DNA of 14,166 nt from assembly GCA_016721945.1 (NCBI GenBank), contig JADKHC010000036.1, positions 1 to 14,166 on the forward strand, written 5' to 3'. Below, piece by piece: positions 6,173 through 14,111 of this stretch (positions are counted from its first letter, which is position 1; every line of letters starts with the position of its first letter). Position numbers and translations under genes: made by a program. The DNA comes from Verrucomicrobiota bacterium (GTDB taxonomy: Bacteria; Verrucomicrobiota; Verrucomicrobiia; Opitutales; Opitutaceae). The notes beneath the pieces were generated by a model. That model did not search any database, was not told the DNA's origin, and saw nothing but the letters and a program-made list of their open reading frames with translations.

Positions 6173-6718
6173 ATGTCGCTCCTGCTTGCCACTCTTTTGC
6201 CCGGTCTGTTTTTGGCCACGCTGGGCGTGATTTTTTTGATCAACAACTCTGCGGTGCAATCGACACTCAAGGCGTTGCCTCGGTCGCAGGTTGGCGCGAC
6301 GGTGTTTTTCGGCGGCGGTGCGTTGTGGTTTTTGTACATCGTCTGGAATCTTTCGCCGGCGGATCTCGTGATTTTTTCCACGCCTCAACCCTGGGTGCTG
6401 ATTTTCGCCGTGTTGTCGGCGTTGGCTTTTTTCTACGTGCCGGATTTTCTGGCGGTACGCGGGCTGAGCGCGTTGACGCTCTTGAGCGCCTGGCCGCTGT
6501 TGATGGCGGGCTACATGGAGTTCGGTCATCCGCAGCTTTATTTACTAAAAGTGTTTTTGTACGTGTGCGTGGCTTTGGCGATTTATCTTGGTGTGTCGCC
6601 GTTTCGGTTGCGCGATTTTTTCCAATGGCTGTTCTCGACGCGCGGGCGTCCGCGGGTGCTCGGCGGCGGCTTGCTGGCTTATGGTGCGTTGCTCACTACG
6701 GTGGCGTTCACGTATTGA
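6173..6718 (+). CDS. polytopic membrane protein of unknown function
   Basis: From ATG 6173 this encodes 181 residues with about five to six hydrophobic helices: roughly 3-23, 44-61, 74-90, 96-113, 122-141 and 162-179. A hydrophilic loop near 28-40 contains LPRSQVG, and the loop with RGRPR near 157-161 is basic and therefore probably cytoplasmic. I find no catalytic motif and do not recognise the family. The frame extends upstream to 5960, but that part crosses dispersed repeats and lacks membrane character, whereas the protein from 6173 begins with a normal hydrophobic helix. Only 23 bases separate its stop from the gmk start, so the two are probably one operon; a functional link to GMP kinase is not implied. 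Confidence 0.8.
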   Translation: MSLLLATLLPGLFLATLGVIFLINNSAVQSTLKALPRSQVGATVFFGGGALWFLYIVWNLSPADLVIFSTPQPWVLIFAVLSALAFFYVPDFLAVRGLSALTLLSAWPLLMAGYMEFGHPQLYLLKVFLYVCVALAIYLGVSPFRLRDFFQWLFSTRGRPRVLGGGLLAYGALLTTVAFTY

Positions 6719-6741
6719 ACTGAGCTGAAATTCTCCGACCG

Positions 6742-7470
6742 ATGGCCCGCACTCCAAAAACAAAACCGCGTCGCGCATCTGCCTCCGTGCCTGTTGCGGC
6801 AAAAAAGAAAGCCGTAACTGCCGCCCGTCCGCGCGCTCGTGCGCCGCGTCGCGTCAAGCTGGTGACCGAGCCGGTGTTGCTGGTTTTGGCGGGGCCAGCT
6901 GGTTCTGGTAAGAGCACGCTGTGCGAGCGCATGGTGGGCGAAGTGCCGGGGTTTTCGCGGGTCATCACGACGACGACACGGCCGCCGCGGCCGGGTGAGG
7001 TCGATGGCGTACATTACCATTTCCTCACGCCGGAGCAGTTCGATGCGAAGGTCGCAGCGGGAGAATTTCTCGAATGGGCCTGGGTGCATCAGAAAAATCG
7101 ATACGGCACGCTGGCCTCGGCGGTGCTCGAGCCGCTCGCGCAGGGCCGCAGCCTCGTGATCAATGTCGATGTGCAGGGCGTGGAAAATTTTCGCCAGGCC
7201 GCGCGTGAGAATCCCTTGCTGGCCTTGCATCTGGGCACGGTGTTCATCGATGTGCCGCTTTCGATTTTGCGTCGGCGCATGGAAAAGCGCGGACAGGACA
7301 GTGCGGCCGAAATCGCCCACCGTCTCGGCACGGCGGAGCGCGAGTTGAAGGAAGCCGCTAAGTTCGACTTTATCATTAAGAGCCGGTCTAAGGATCAGGA
7401 TTTCAAGGCTTTGAAAGCGATCTGGCGCAAGGTCACAGCCCGGATTCGCCGGGCTAGGGCAACGGGTTGA
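6742..7470 (+). CDS. gmk: guanylate kinase, with basic N-terminal extension
   Basis: Guanylate kinase phosphorylates GMP (and dGMP) to GDP with ATP, an essential cytoplasmic step of purine nucleotide synthesis. Seen: the P-loop GPAGSGKST at 51-59; the signature TTTRPPRPGEVDGVHYHFL at 77-95, which binds GMP; EFLEWAWVHQKNRYGT at 108-123; INVDVQG at 140-146; and RRRMEKRG in the lid near 177-184. At 242 residues it is about 35 longer than the E. coli enzyme. The excess is a Lys/Arg/Ala/Pro-rich N-terminus (residues 1-40) preceding the kinase core. A GTG at 6862 (codon 41) would give a conventional length, but the extension has normal coding character and the ATG follows the upstream gene by only 23 bases, so ATG 6742 is preferred. 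Confidence 0.95.
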   Translation: MARTPKTKPRRASASVPVAAKKKAVTAARPRARAPRRVKLVTEPVLLVLAGPAGSGKSTLCERMVGEVPGFSRVITTTTRPPRPGEVDGVHYHFLTPEQFDAKVAAGEFLEWAWVHQKNRYGTLASAVLEPLAQGRSLVINVDVQGVENFRQAARENPLLALHLGTVFIDVPLSILRRRMEKRGQDSAAEIAHRLGTAERELKEAAKFDFIIKSRSKDQDFKALKAIWRKVTARIRRARATG

Positions 7471-7723
7471 CGCGATTGGCGCGGCTTATGGTCGCATGGG
7501 GAAAAGCTGTTAATAACTTCTCCTCGCAAAAGAATCCGCGAAGCTGGCATGGTCGACGCTTGCGACGATGGCGTTTCGCGTTCGGTTACGGTCTGGTGAA
7601 CTCTGATGCTGGCGATCTGTTGCCAGTTGACTCAAGTGCGCTGCCCGCTTGCTCTGCGCGAACGACCAAGCCGCCGCCTTCCAGCTTCGGCCATTAACAC
7701 ATCTGCACCAAACTACACACACC

Positions 7724-8032
7724 ATGCGTTCTCTCCGCATTAGTCTTCATTGCTTCGCGATCGCCTTCGTATTGTTGATCTCGATCAGCCATAGCGCCTT
7801 TGCACAAGGCGTGACCTCCTCCGGGCTCCAAGGCTTTGTTGCCGATGGCCAACAAAACCCAGTCGCAGGGGCAACGGTGACGATCATCCATACGCCGACG
7901 GGTTCGCGTACGGTGACGACGACCCGCTCGAACGGTCAGTTCAATGCGAGCGGCCTGCGAGTTGGCGGGCCTTACTCGGTCTTGGTTGAAGCCAGCGGCT
8001 TCAAGCTGAAACTCAAAATGAAATTGAGCTAA
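7724..8032 (+). CDS. TonB-dependent receptor, N-terminal part (signal peptide and carboxypeptidase-like domain), frameshifted
   Basis: From ATG 7724 this frame codes for 102 residues. A signal peptide spans MRSLRI...SHSAFA, with the likely cut after residue 27 (AFA|QG). Residues 35-93 (LQGFVADG, NPVAGATVTI, TTTRSNGQFNASGL, YSVLVEASGFK) are a CarboxypepD_reg-like beta-sandwich, the usual N-terminal domain of Oar-like and SusC-like receptors. The frame then ends in LKLKMKLS and a TAA at 8030-8032, while the -1 frame gives AETQNEIELTLDQTGQVQIT, the expected continuation. The two halves are one gene. The region 7471-7723 upstream shows no gene and no promoter I can call with confidence. Confidence 0.85.
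   Translation: MRSLRISLHCFAIAFVLLISISHSAFAQGVTSSGLQGFVADGQQNPVAGATVTIIHTPTGSRTVTTTRSNGQFNASGLRVGGPYSVLVEASGFKLKLKMKLS
7990..8032 (+). other. frameshift window inside the TonB-dependent receptor gene
   Basis: The N-terminal frame runs to TAA 8030-8032. The downstream frame has a TGA at 7987-7989, so the switch must fall between 7990 and 8029. Adding one base near 8005 (ttcaag[g]ctgaaact) restores GFK-AETQNEIEL. No canonical -1 slippery heptamer is visible in the correct register, so programmed frameshifting is not supported. Confidence 0.8.
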
Positions 8033-8076
8033 CGCTCGATCAAACCGGTCAGGTTCAAATCACGCTCTCATCCGAA

Positions 8077-11052
8077 GTGGTCAAACTGGAATCGGTTAGC
8101 GTGACGACGACGAAAGACGATACCTTCGGCACCGGCAAAATGGGCGCGGGCACGGCTTTCAACGCCGGAGCGATCATCAGTGCGCCCACGATCCGTCGTA
8201 GCATTCAGGACCTTGCCCGTCTCGACTCACGTATGAGCCTGAGCAATGTCAACGGCGGTGGCGAACTAAGCGCCATGGGACAAAATAACCGGTTCAACTC
8301 GTTTCTCGTCGATGGTGTGCGCGCTAACGATCCCTTCGGTCTTAACGCGAACGGTTTCTCCTCCCTCCGCAGCCCTGTCCCGCTTGATGCACTCGAAGCG
8401 TTGACGGTTGAGCTTTCGCCGTACGACGTGCGGCGTTCGGGTTTTACGGGTGCCATGATTAACGGTGTCACCAAAAGCGGCACGAATAACTTCCACGGTT
8501 CCGCTGCGTTCGAATATACCAATCAGGATCTGCGCGGCAAAAATCCGCTGAGTGGCAAGTATGAGCGTTTCAATGAGCGCACCTATACGTTCACGTTTGG
8601 CGGCCCGCTCTTGAAAGATCGTTTATTCTTCTTTTTGGCGTACGACGATTTCCGCCGCGAATCCGTTTCGGACAGCCCGCTCTTTAAGTTTGATGAAACT
8701 CAAATGGCCCAGATCGACCAAGTGATTTCGATCCTGAAAAACACGTACAACTACGATCCAGGCACACTCGACGCAGGCAAGCAGATCGCGACGCAGAAAA
8801 CCTACTTGGCGAAGATCGATTGGAATATCACGCAACAGCAACGGGCCAGCTTTTCCTATCTGCGCAACGATGGTGTCGAGCCCATCATCTCCGACTACCG
8901 CTCCTTCAACAACCAGACTTCGTTGAGCAACCATTGGTATCTCCAGCCCCGTCTAACCAATACTTACATCGCTCAACTGTTTAGCAGTTGGACCCCGGAT
9001 CTTCGTACGGAAGGCAAAATTTCGTATTCGCAATACGATGGTTCGCCCGAGATCGAGACACCCTACTTCCCAGAAGTTACGATCAACAACCTGACAGGCT
9101 TGTCGGTGCAACCCGACGGCTCCACGCGGGTGGCCAACGGATCGGTCGTCATCGGCTCGGAACGCAGTCGACATATCAACGTCCTCGAGACGAAGACGCT
9201 GAACGGAAACTTTTATGCTGAACAGTCAATCGGTGCCCACACTCTGGTGTACGGGCTCGATGGCGAACAGGCCAAGATCGTCAATCAGTTCGTCAATCCG
9301 TCCTTTGGCCGCTACGACTTCGGCAACACCGGAAGCGGCGCGTCCTTGATCACTTCATTGCAACATCTAGCCGCTGGCCGCGCCACTCGCATGCGGCTGG
9401 CTTCGCCACTCGCAGGCGGACAGATCAGCGACGCTTTTGCTGACGTGGAGCTCGATAATATCGGAGCCGTCATTCAGGACACATGGCGTCCGAATTCCCG
9501 AGTGACACTTGCGGCAGGTCTCCGCCTGGATTACCCGCACGCACCGGACAAGCCTCTCTACAACGAGACGTTTTTTGCGACGACAGGTATTCGCAATGAC
9601 ACTACACACAGCGGTAACTACACACTCGCGCCGCGTACGGGTTTTAACGTCGAGCTCCCCTTTAAGCGCAAGACGCAGGTCCGCGGAGGGATTGGATTAT
9701 TCCAAGGCACCAATCCAAATGTTTGGATCGTCAATGCCTACCAAAACAACGGACGCATCAGCTCGTTTGACAGCAATTCTCTGAGCCCGCGTCCGTCGAC
9801 AGTTACCTTTGTCAGCAACCCAGGTGTGGCTGCGCAGAGTGCAAACGTTGCCGCAATCTCAGGCGGCGCTGGTCTCAGCACTCCCTCGGTGAATGTCACC
9901 AACCCCGGGTTCAAGGCGCCCTCGTCATGGAAGGCCAACGTCGCGCTCGATCACCAGCTGCCATTTCTGGACCTGATCGCCAGCGTGGATTACCAATATT
10001 CTTGGGTTAATGAAGCGATCTTCATTCGTTCGCTCAGCTTGCGTGACCCTGCAGGCACATTACCCGACGGACGATTCTACTACAGCAGCGTCGCGGCGAT
10101 AACGCCTGGCTTGACGGGCGTAGCAGTGGTTCCGGGCGGATCTGCGACCTATGCCTCAACGAGCACAGCCGGCAATCGCCGCTTCAGCGGCTTCGCAGAA
10201 GTTTACGAATTGACCAACACCCGCGAAGGAAACGCCCAGGCGCTCACCTTCCAACTCAAGCGAGAGGTCAAAAATCATTGGGGCGTATCCTTTGCTTACA
10301 CCAGATCGCACTCCACAGAGTCGACACCGCTCACCAGCTCGATTGCAGGCTCGAACTTCACGAACCGGGCAATTTACAATCCCAACAACGAACGAGCTAC
10401 TACCTCCAGCTACAGTGTGCCTGATCGTATTGTTGCGTCGGTGTCGGTGCAGTTCGAACCCTTCAAACGTTATAAGAGCACGGCCACGCTCATCTACGAA
10501 GGCCGCTCAGGCCGGCCCTATTCCTGGGTTTATACCGGCGATGCCAACGGCGACGGAATTAGCGGTAACGACTTGTTCTACATCGCTTCCCAAGCGGATG
10601 TTGATTCAGGCCTCGTCCGCTTCCGCTCTGCGGCAGAGCAGGACACGTACTTTGCGTTTATGCGTGATAACCCAAGCCTCGCACGCAATGCGGGACGCGT
10701 CGCGCCACGTAACGGAGAACGTAGTGCTTGGATCAGTACATTCGATATACGGATGACCCAAGAGCTGCCGGTATATCGAGGAGTCCACGCGCAGCTCTTC
10801 GCCAATATCATCAATCTCACGAACCTCCTCAACGACCGCTGGGGCCGAACCGAAGAGGTGGATTTCCCACTTACGCGTACGGTCGGAGGCACAACCTTTG
10901 ATCCTGCCGCTCGCGGTGGCCTGGGCCAGTACACTTACACCGTAAATCCGATCGGCACGAACGGCGCAGTTAATGCCACGCTCGGCTCGCCCTCAGTGCA
11001 GACGAACGTGTCGCGCTGGCAGGTGCAGTTCGGTGCCCGAGTGAAGTTCTAG
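8077..11052 (+). CDS. TonB-dependent receptor, Oar-like: plug and beta-barrel part
   Basis: This frame is open from 7990 and has no true start there; GTG 8077 is only the first conventional start codon. It carries the bulk of the receptor: a plug domain (NNRFNSFLVDGVRANDPFGL, VPLDALEALTVELSPYDVRR, TGAMINGVTKSGTNNFHG) and then a long barrel of alternating strands rich in aromatic residues. It ends WQVQFGARVKF, with the terminal Phe typical of proteins folded by the BAM complex. Joined to the N-terminal part it would be about 1,110 residues. Such receptors import large or chelated substrates across the outer membrane using TonB energy; the substrate cannot be read from sequence. No SusD-like partner is nearby. 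The roughly 1,000 intact codons after the shift argue for a sequencing error or a very recent mutation. A strong terminator follows. Confidence 0.92.
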   Translation: MVKLESVSVTTTKDDTFGTGKMGAGTAFNAGAIISAPTIRRSIQDLARLDSRMSLSNVNGGGELSAMGQNNRFNSFLVDGVRANDPFGLNANGFSSLRSPVPLDALEALTVELSPYDVRRSGFTGAMINGVTKSGTNNFHGSAAFEYTNQDLRGKNPLSGKYERFNERTYTFTFGGPLLKDRLFFFLAYDDFRRESVSDSPLFKFDETQMAQIDQVISILKNTYNYDPGTLDAGKQIATQKTYLAKIDWNITQQQRASFSYLRNDGVEPIISDYRSFNNQTSLSNHWYLQPRLTNTYIAQLFSSWTPDLRTEGKISYSQYDGSPEIETPYFPEVTINNLTGLSVQPDGSTRVANGSVVIGSERSRHINVLETKTLNGNFYAEQSIGAHTLVYGLDGEQAKIVNQFVNPSFGRYDFGNTGSGASLITSLQHLAAGRATRMRLASPLAGGQISDAFADVELDNIGAVIQDTWRPNSRVTLAAGLRLDYPHAPDKPLYNETFFATTGIRNDTTHSGNYTLAPRTGFNVELPFKRKTQVRGGIGLFQGTNPNVWIVNAYQNNGRISSFDSNSLSPRPSTVTFVSNPGVAAQSANVAAISGGAGLSTPSVNVTNPGFKAPSSWKANVALDHQLPFLDLIASVDYQYSWVNEAIFIRSLSLRDPAGTLPDGRFYYSSVAAITPGLTGVAVVPGGSATYASTSTAGNRRFSGFAEVYELTNTREGNAQALTFQLKREVKNHWGVSFAYTRSHSTESTPLTSSIAGSNFTNRAIYNPNNERATTSSYSVPDRIVASVSVQFEPFKRYKSTATLIYEGRSGRPYSWVYTGDANGDGISGNDLFYIASQADVDSGLVRFRSAAEQDTYFAFMRDNPSLARNAGRVAPRNGERSAWISTFDIRMTQELPVYRGVHAQLFANIINLTNLLNDRWGRTEEVDFPLTRTVGGTTFDPAARGGLGQYTYTVNPIGTNGAVNATLGSPSVQTNVSRWQVQFGARVKF

Positions 11053-11061
11053 TTCAAGCGA

Positions 11062-11076
11062 AACGCTCCGAGCGTT
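11062..11076. repeat. small hairpin after the receptor stop codon
   Basis: AACGCTC (11062-11068) and GAGCGTT (11070-11076) form a 7-bp inverted repeat with a 1-base centre, followed by ATTT. It is too short and lacks a T-tract to be a terminator alone; it may protect the mRNA end. Confidence 0.4.
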
Positions 11077-11111
11077 ATTTGCGTAAAACAAGAACGCGAA
11101 TTCCACACGAC

Positions 11112-11142
11112 AAAGTGTCACGTATTACGTGACACTTTTTTT
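11112..11142 (+). terminator. intrinsic terminator after the TonB-dependent receptor
   Basis: AAAGTGTCACGTA (11112-11124) and its exact inverse TACGTGACACTTT (11126-11138) flank a single T, and the plus strand continues to a run of seven T (11136-11142). It lies 59 bases past the receptor stop and 50 bases past the uvrC stop on the other strand. On the minus strand the tail is only TTT, so it should work mainly for the receptor and less well for uvrC. Confidence 0.9.
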
Positions 11143-11192
11143 GTCCGAACTTCCCTTGGTTTGCTGGACAACGGTGTACGCTGCCGATCGGC

Positions 11193-12677
11193 CTATTTCT
11201 GGTGCAAAAACGCGTGCAGCTCGGCGGCGAGCTTGGGGCCGAAACCTTCGACATCGGTAATCTGTTCTTCGGTGGCGGCTCGCAGGCGGTCGATGTCGCC
11301 GAAATGCGCCATGAGCGCGGCACGCCGCACATCGCCCAAGCCCGAAAAGTCGTCGAGAATGGATTCGCGGATTTTCTTCGAGCGCAGATCGGCGTTGTAC
11401 GTGTTGGCGAAACGGTGGGCTTCGTCACGCAAGCGCTGGAGCAGTTGCAGGCCGGGGTGGGAGAGCGAAAGATTGAGCGGAGCGCGTTCGTCGGGGAAAA
11501 TGATCGTCTCCATTTTCTTCGCCAGGCCGATCATGGCGGGTGGTTCGACCCCGATGGCGATAAACGCCTTTAGCGCAGCGCCGATCTGCCCGCGTCCGCC
11601 ATCGATCACAACGAGATCGGGGAAGGGCTGTTGCTCCTCGTGCAAGCGGCGGTAGCGCCGGCCAACCACTTCTTCCATGGCGCGGAAGTCGTCGTTGCCG
11701 ATGAAACTTTTGATTTGGAAGCGCCGGTAGTGGTTTTTGTCGGGACGGCCATTCGCGAAGTGAACCATCGAAGCCACCACAAACGTTCCGGAGATATGCG
11801 AGATGTCGAAACACTCCATGTGCGCAGGCGGAGTGTTAAGGCCGAGAGCTTTTTGCAGCGCCGTTAGCGCGTCGTTGTCGACGTGTTCGAGTGGGCGTTC
11901 ACGTTCGAAGCGGCGGGTTTTGGCGAGGGTTTTTTCGAGCGCGAAGACGACATCGCGCAGTTCGGCGGCTTTTTCGTAGTTTTGCTTTTCTGAGGCGGAC
12001 TGCATCTCGGCGCGGAGCAGTTCGAGCCATTCGCGCGATTTGCCATCGAGGAACGCACATGCCTGCTCGACATGTTGGCGATAGTCGTCGGTTGTGACTT
12101 CGTTGGGCGATTCGTAGATCTCCTGGCGCACATCGTCGTAGAGTTGCCAGCGTCCGTCGGGGAGCTTTTGCGGTGTGGCGTCGGCGAGCAGGATGCCAAA
12201 CTGACGGCGCATTTGTGCGAGGGTTTTTCGAAGCAGGCTGCTGTGTGGAAACGGGCCGAAGTAGCGCGAGCGATCCTCTTTCCGGATACGCGTGAGGCGG
12301 AAGCGTGGCAGTTCTTCGTGCAGATCGACGCGCACGAGCAGAAAGCGTTTATCGTCGGTGAAGTCGGTGTTGTATTTCGGGCGCCACTGCTTGATCAGGC
12401 GGCCTTCGAGCAGGAGAGCCTCGGGCTCGGATTTGACCTCGATGATGTCGAAATCCGTGATCATTTCGATCAGCGCGCGAATTTTCGGATGCAGGGTCAG
12501 GCTGCGCGAAGGCTGGAAATACGTGGACACGCGCTTCTTGAGACTCTTTGCCTTACCGACGTAAATGATTCCTCCAAGCCGATCTTTCATCAAATAAACG
12601 CCAGGTTTGTCCGGCAAACGTCGGACTTTCTCCTTGAGATTTAGCGGTTCACCGCGATCTGGCTCGATTGCTGGCAT
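11193..12677 (-). CDS. uvrC: excinuclease ABC subunit C, short form lacking the Fe-S cysteine motif
   Basis: UvrC makes the 3' and 5' incisions around DNA lesions held by UvrB. The protein has 494 residues against 610 in E. coli. Domains in order: GIY-YIG nuclease at about 21-103 (PGVYLM, IIYVGKAKSLKKRV, LLLEGRLIKQWRPKYN with the metal-binding Glu at E91); a UVR/UvrB-contact helix pair near 198-252 (YEKAAELRDVV); the RNase H-like nuclease with its Asp-Asp-His set at D291 (CFDISH), D359 (VVIDGGRGQ) and H421 (RDEAHRF); and tandem helix-hairpin-helix at about 440-494. Both nuclease centres are intact. The cysteine segment normally between residues 150 and 190 (CLxYxIGRCxxPC) is replaced by a sequence without cysteine, and roughly 100 residues between the UVR and RNase H-like parts are absent. 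Only C207 and C289 remain. It is divergent from cinA. Confidence 0.95.
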   Translation of the reverse strand: MPAIEPDRGEPLNLKEKVRRLPDKPGVYLMKDRLGGIIYVGKAKSLKKRVSTYFQPSRSLTLHPKIRALIEMITDFDIIEVKSEPEALLLEGRLIKQWRPKYNTDFTDDKRFLLVRVDLHEELPRFRLTRIRKEDRSRYFGPFPHSSLLRKTLAQMRRQFGILLADATPQKLPDGRWQLYDDVRQEIYESPNEVTTDDYRQHVEQACAFLDGKSREWLELLRAEMQSASEKQNYEKAAELRDVVFALEKTLAKTRRFERERPLEHVDNDALTALQKALGLNTPPAHMECFDISHISGTFVVASMVHFANGRPDKNHYRRFQIKSFIGNDDFRAMEEVVGRRYRRLHEEQQPFPDLVVIDGGRGQIGAALKAFIAIGVEPPAMIGLAKKMETIIFPDERAPLNLSLSHPGLQLLQRLRDEAHRFANTYNADLRSKKIRESILDDFSGLGDVRRAALMAHFGDIDRLRAATEEQITDVEGFGPKLAAELHAFLHQK

Positions 12678-12714
12678 TTTCGCTACATTAAACTATTTTT
12701 CTGTCCGGCAAAGT
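12678..12714. promoter_or_regulatory. compact divergent uvrC/cinA start region
   Basis: Only 37 bases separate the uvrC ATG (minus strand) from the cinA ATG (plus strand). The stretch is AT-rich relative to its flanks (ttaaactatttttctg). Each promoter must therefore be very short or overlap the opposite coding region. No -35/-10 pair is clear enough to assign. Confidence 0.35.
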
Positions 12715-14046
12715 ATGGTTTCACCCTTACCGACTACCAACGATGGGCGCGTTCCTGTCATCAACAAACGCTACGAGTTGCTCACTTTGGGCGACGAGCT
12801 CCTGCTTGGGCTGACGACGAATACGCACCTGAGTTTTCTTGGCGCGCAACTTGGCCGCCGCGGCGTGCTCCTGCAGCGGAACGTCACCATCACCGACGAG
12901 GCCGATGCGATCGCGAAACAATTTACCGAGAGCTGGCGGACTGCCGACGTCGTCATCACCACGGGAGGACTCGGCCCGACGTGCGACGATCGCACGCGCG
13001 AGGTGATTGCGCAGACACTTGGGCAAAAACTCGTGTTTGATCCGACGGTGGAGAAAGCAATCGAGGAGCTTTTCACGCGGCTTGGCCGCAAGATGACACC
13101 GAACAATCTCAAGCAGGCTTATCGGCCAGAGCGCGCGGAGGTGTTGCCCAATCCCAACGGCACGGCGCCAGGACTTTGGATACAGCAAGATGGTAAGGTT
13201 CTGGTTATGCTGCCCGGCCCGCCGACGGAGATGCAGCCGATGTTTCTCGATCAGGTCGTGCCGCGGCTCGCAAAACTCGGACTGTTGCTCGACCGCGAGG
13301 CCTATGTGCAGTTTCGCACGGCGGGCGTCGGCGAGTCGGCGCTGGAGACGAAATTGCAGTCGATCTTTGACCAGCATGGCGACGCGCTGAGCGTGGCGTT
13401 CTGTGCGCATCAAGGGCAGGTCGACTGCCGGTTGAGCGCGCCAGCAGGAAAACTCTCGTATTCACAACTTGAGGACATCGCTCGCGACTGTGCGCGTGTG
13501 CTGGGCGAAGATCTGGTCTGCTTCGGCCACGACTCGATGGCGAAAATCGTGGCGGATCTGCTACGCGCCGAAGAAAAAATGCTGGCGGTAGCCGAGACAG
13601 CGACGGGCGGCCTGCTGGCACATGCGTTCACGGATATTGCTGGCGCAGGGAAGTTTTTCGCCGGTGGCTGCGTCTGCTACAGCAACGAATCGAAAGTACT
13701 GCTGCTCGATGTGCCCGAGTGTATTTTGGAACAACACGGCGCGGTCAGCGCCGAAAATACCGTGGCGATGGCGACGGGTGCGGCTGAGCGGATGGGCGCG
13801 GACTACGCGCTGGCGGTGACAGGGTTCACCGGCTGCTGCGGAGGCACCGCTGAGAACCCGCTTGGCACGGTTTTCGTTGCGCTCTATTCGCCGTTGGGCG
13901 TGTGGTCGAAACGGCTCTGCTATCCGGGGCCGCGCGCCGCAGTTCAGGCACGAGCGGTTAATGCCGCTTTGGATTGGTTAAGACGCGAACTGCTGCATGC
14001 ACGCAACGGCACTTCTGCGCCGATGCGGCGGACTGAGACGGCGTGA
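12715..14046 (+). CDS. cinA: CinA family protein with altered NMN deamidase active site
   Basis: CinA proteins pair an N-terminal COG1058 domain (molybdopterin-binding-like fold, ADP-ribose pyrophosphatase) with a C-terminal PncC domain that deamidates nicotinamide mononucleotide. From ATG 12715 the protein has 443 residues, normal for a full-length CinA. N-terminal motifs are intact: GDELLLG (26-32), TTGGLGPTCDDRTRE (82-96), NPNGTAPG (146-153) and LPGPPTEM (166-173). The C-terminal domain is recognisable (HGAVSAENTVAMATGAA, NPLGTVFVAL), but the usual AESCTGG reads AETATGG at 293-299, the usual PGAS reads AGAG at 309-312, and GIAGPGG reads GFTGCCGG. Tyr322 and Lys327 of the expected Ser-Tyr-Lys set remain, but its Ser is Gly312. 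Deamidase activity is therefore doubtful. An upstream in-frame extension to 12607 would overlap uvrC and is not favoured. Confidence 0.93.
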   Translation: MVSPLPTTNDGRVPVINKRYELLTLGDELLLGLTTNTHLSFLGAQLGRRGVLLQRNVTITDEADAIAKQFTESWRTADVVITTGGLGPTCDDRTREVIAQTLGQKLVFDPTVEKAIEELFTRLGRKMTPNNLKQAYRPERAEVLPNPNGTAPGLWIQQDGKVLVMLPGPPTEMQPMFLDQVVPRLAKLGLLLDREAYVQFRTAGVGESALETKLQSIFDQHGDALSVAFCAHQGQVDCRLSAPAGKLSYSQLEDIARDCARVLGEDLVCFGHDSMAKIVADLLRAEEKMLAVAETATGGLLAHAFTDIAGAGKFFAGGCVCYSNESKVLLLDVPECILEQHGAVSAENTVAMATGAAERMGADYALAVTGFTGCCGGTAENPLGTVFVALYSPLGVWSKRLCYPGPRAAVQARAVNAALDWLRRELLHARNGTSAPMRRTETA

Positions 14047-14111
14047 GTTTTGCCAGCGGCCGACCGCGCTGGCTGTCGGTTTGGCGATTCTAGCTGGTTT
14101 TTGCTTACACT

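Noticed and set aside
6679..7320. A 213-codon open frame on the minus strand inside gmk
   Set aside because: Antisense of guanylate kinase; the motifs on the plus strand are unambiguous.
7990..8032. Programmed -1 frameshifting in the TonB-dependent receptor
   Set aside because: No X XXY YYZ slippery heptamer in the zero frame and no evident downstream stimulatory hairpin; receptors of this family are not known to need it.
12727..13413. A 228-codon open frame on the minus strand inside cinA
   Set aside because: Antisense of conserved CinA sequence, low-complexity Arg/His-rich translation, no start context.
14052..14073. Hairpin GCCAGCG/CGCTGGC after cinA as a terminator
   Set aside because: A 7-bp stem with an 8-base loop but no T-tract on either strand, and a competing pairing (CCGAC/GTCGG) exists; not called as a terminator.
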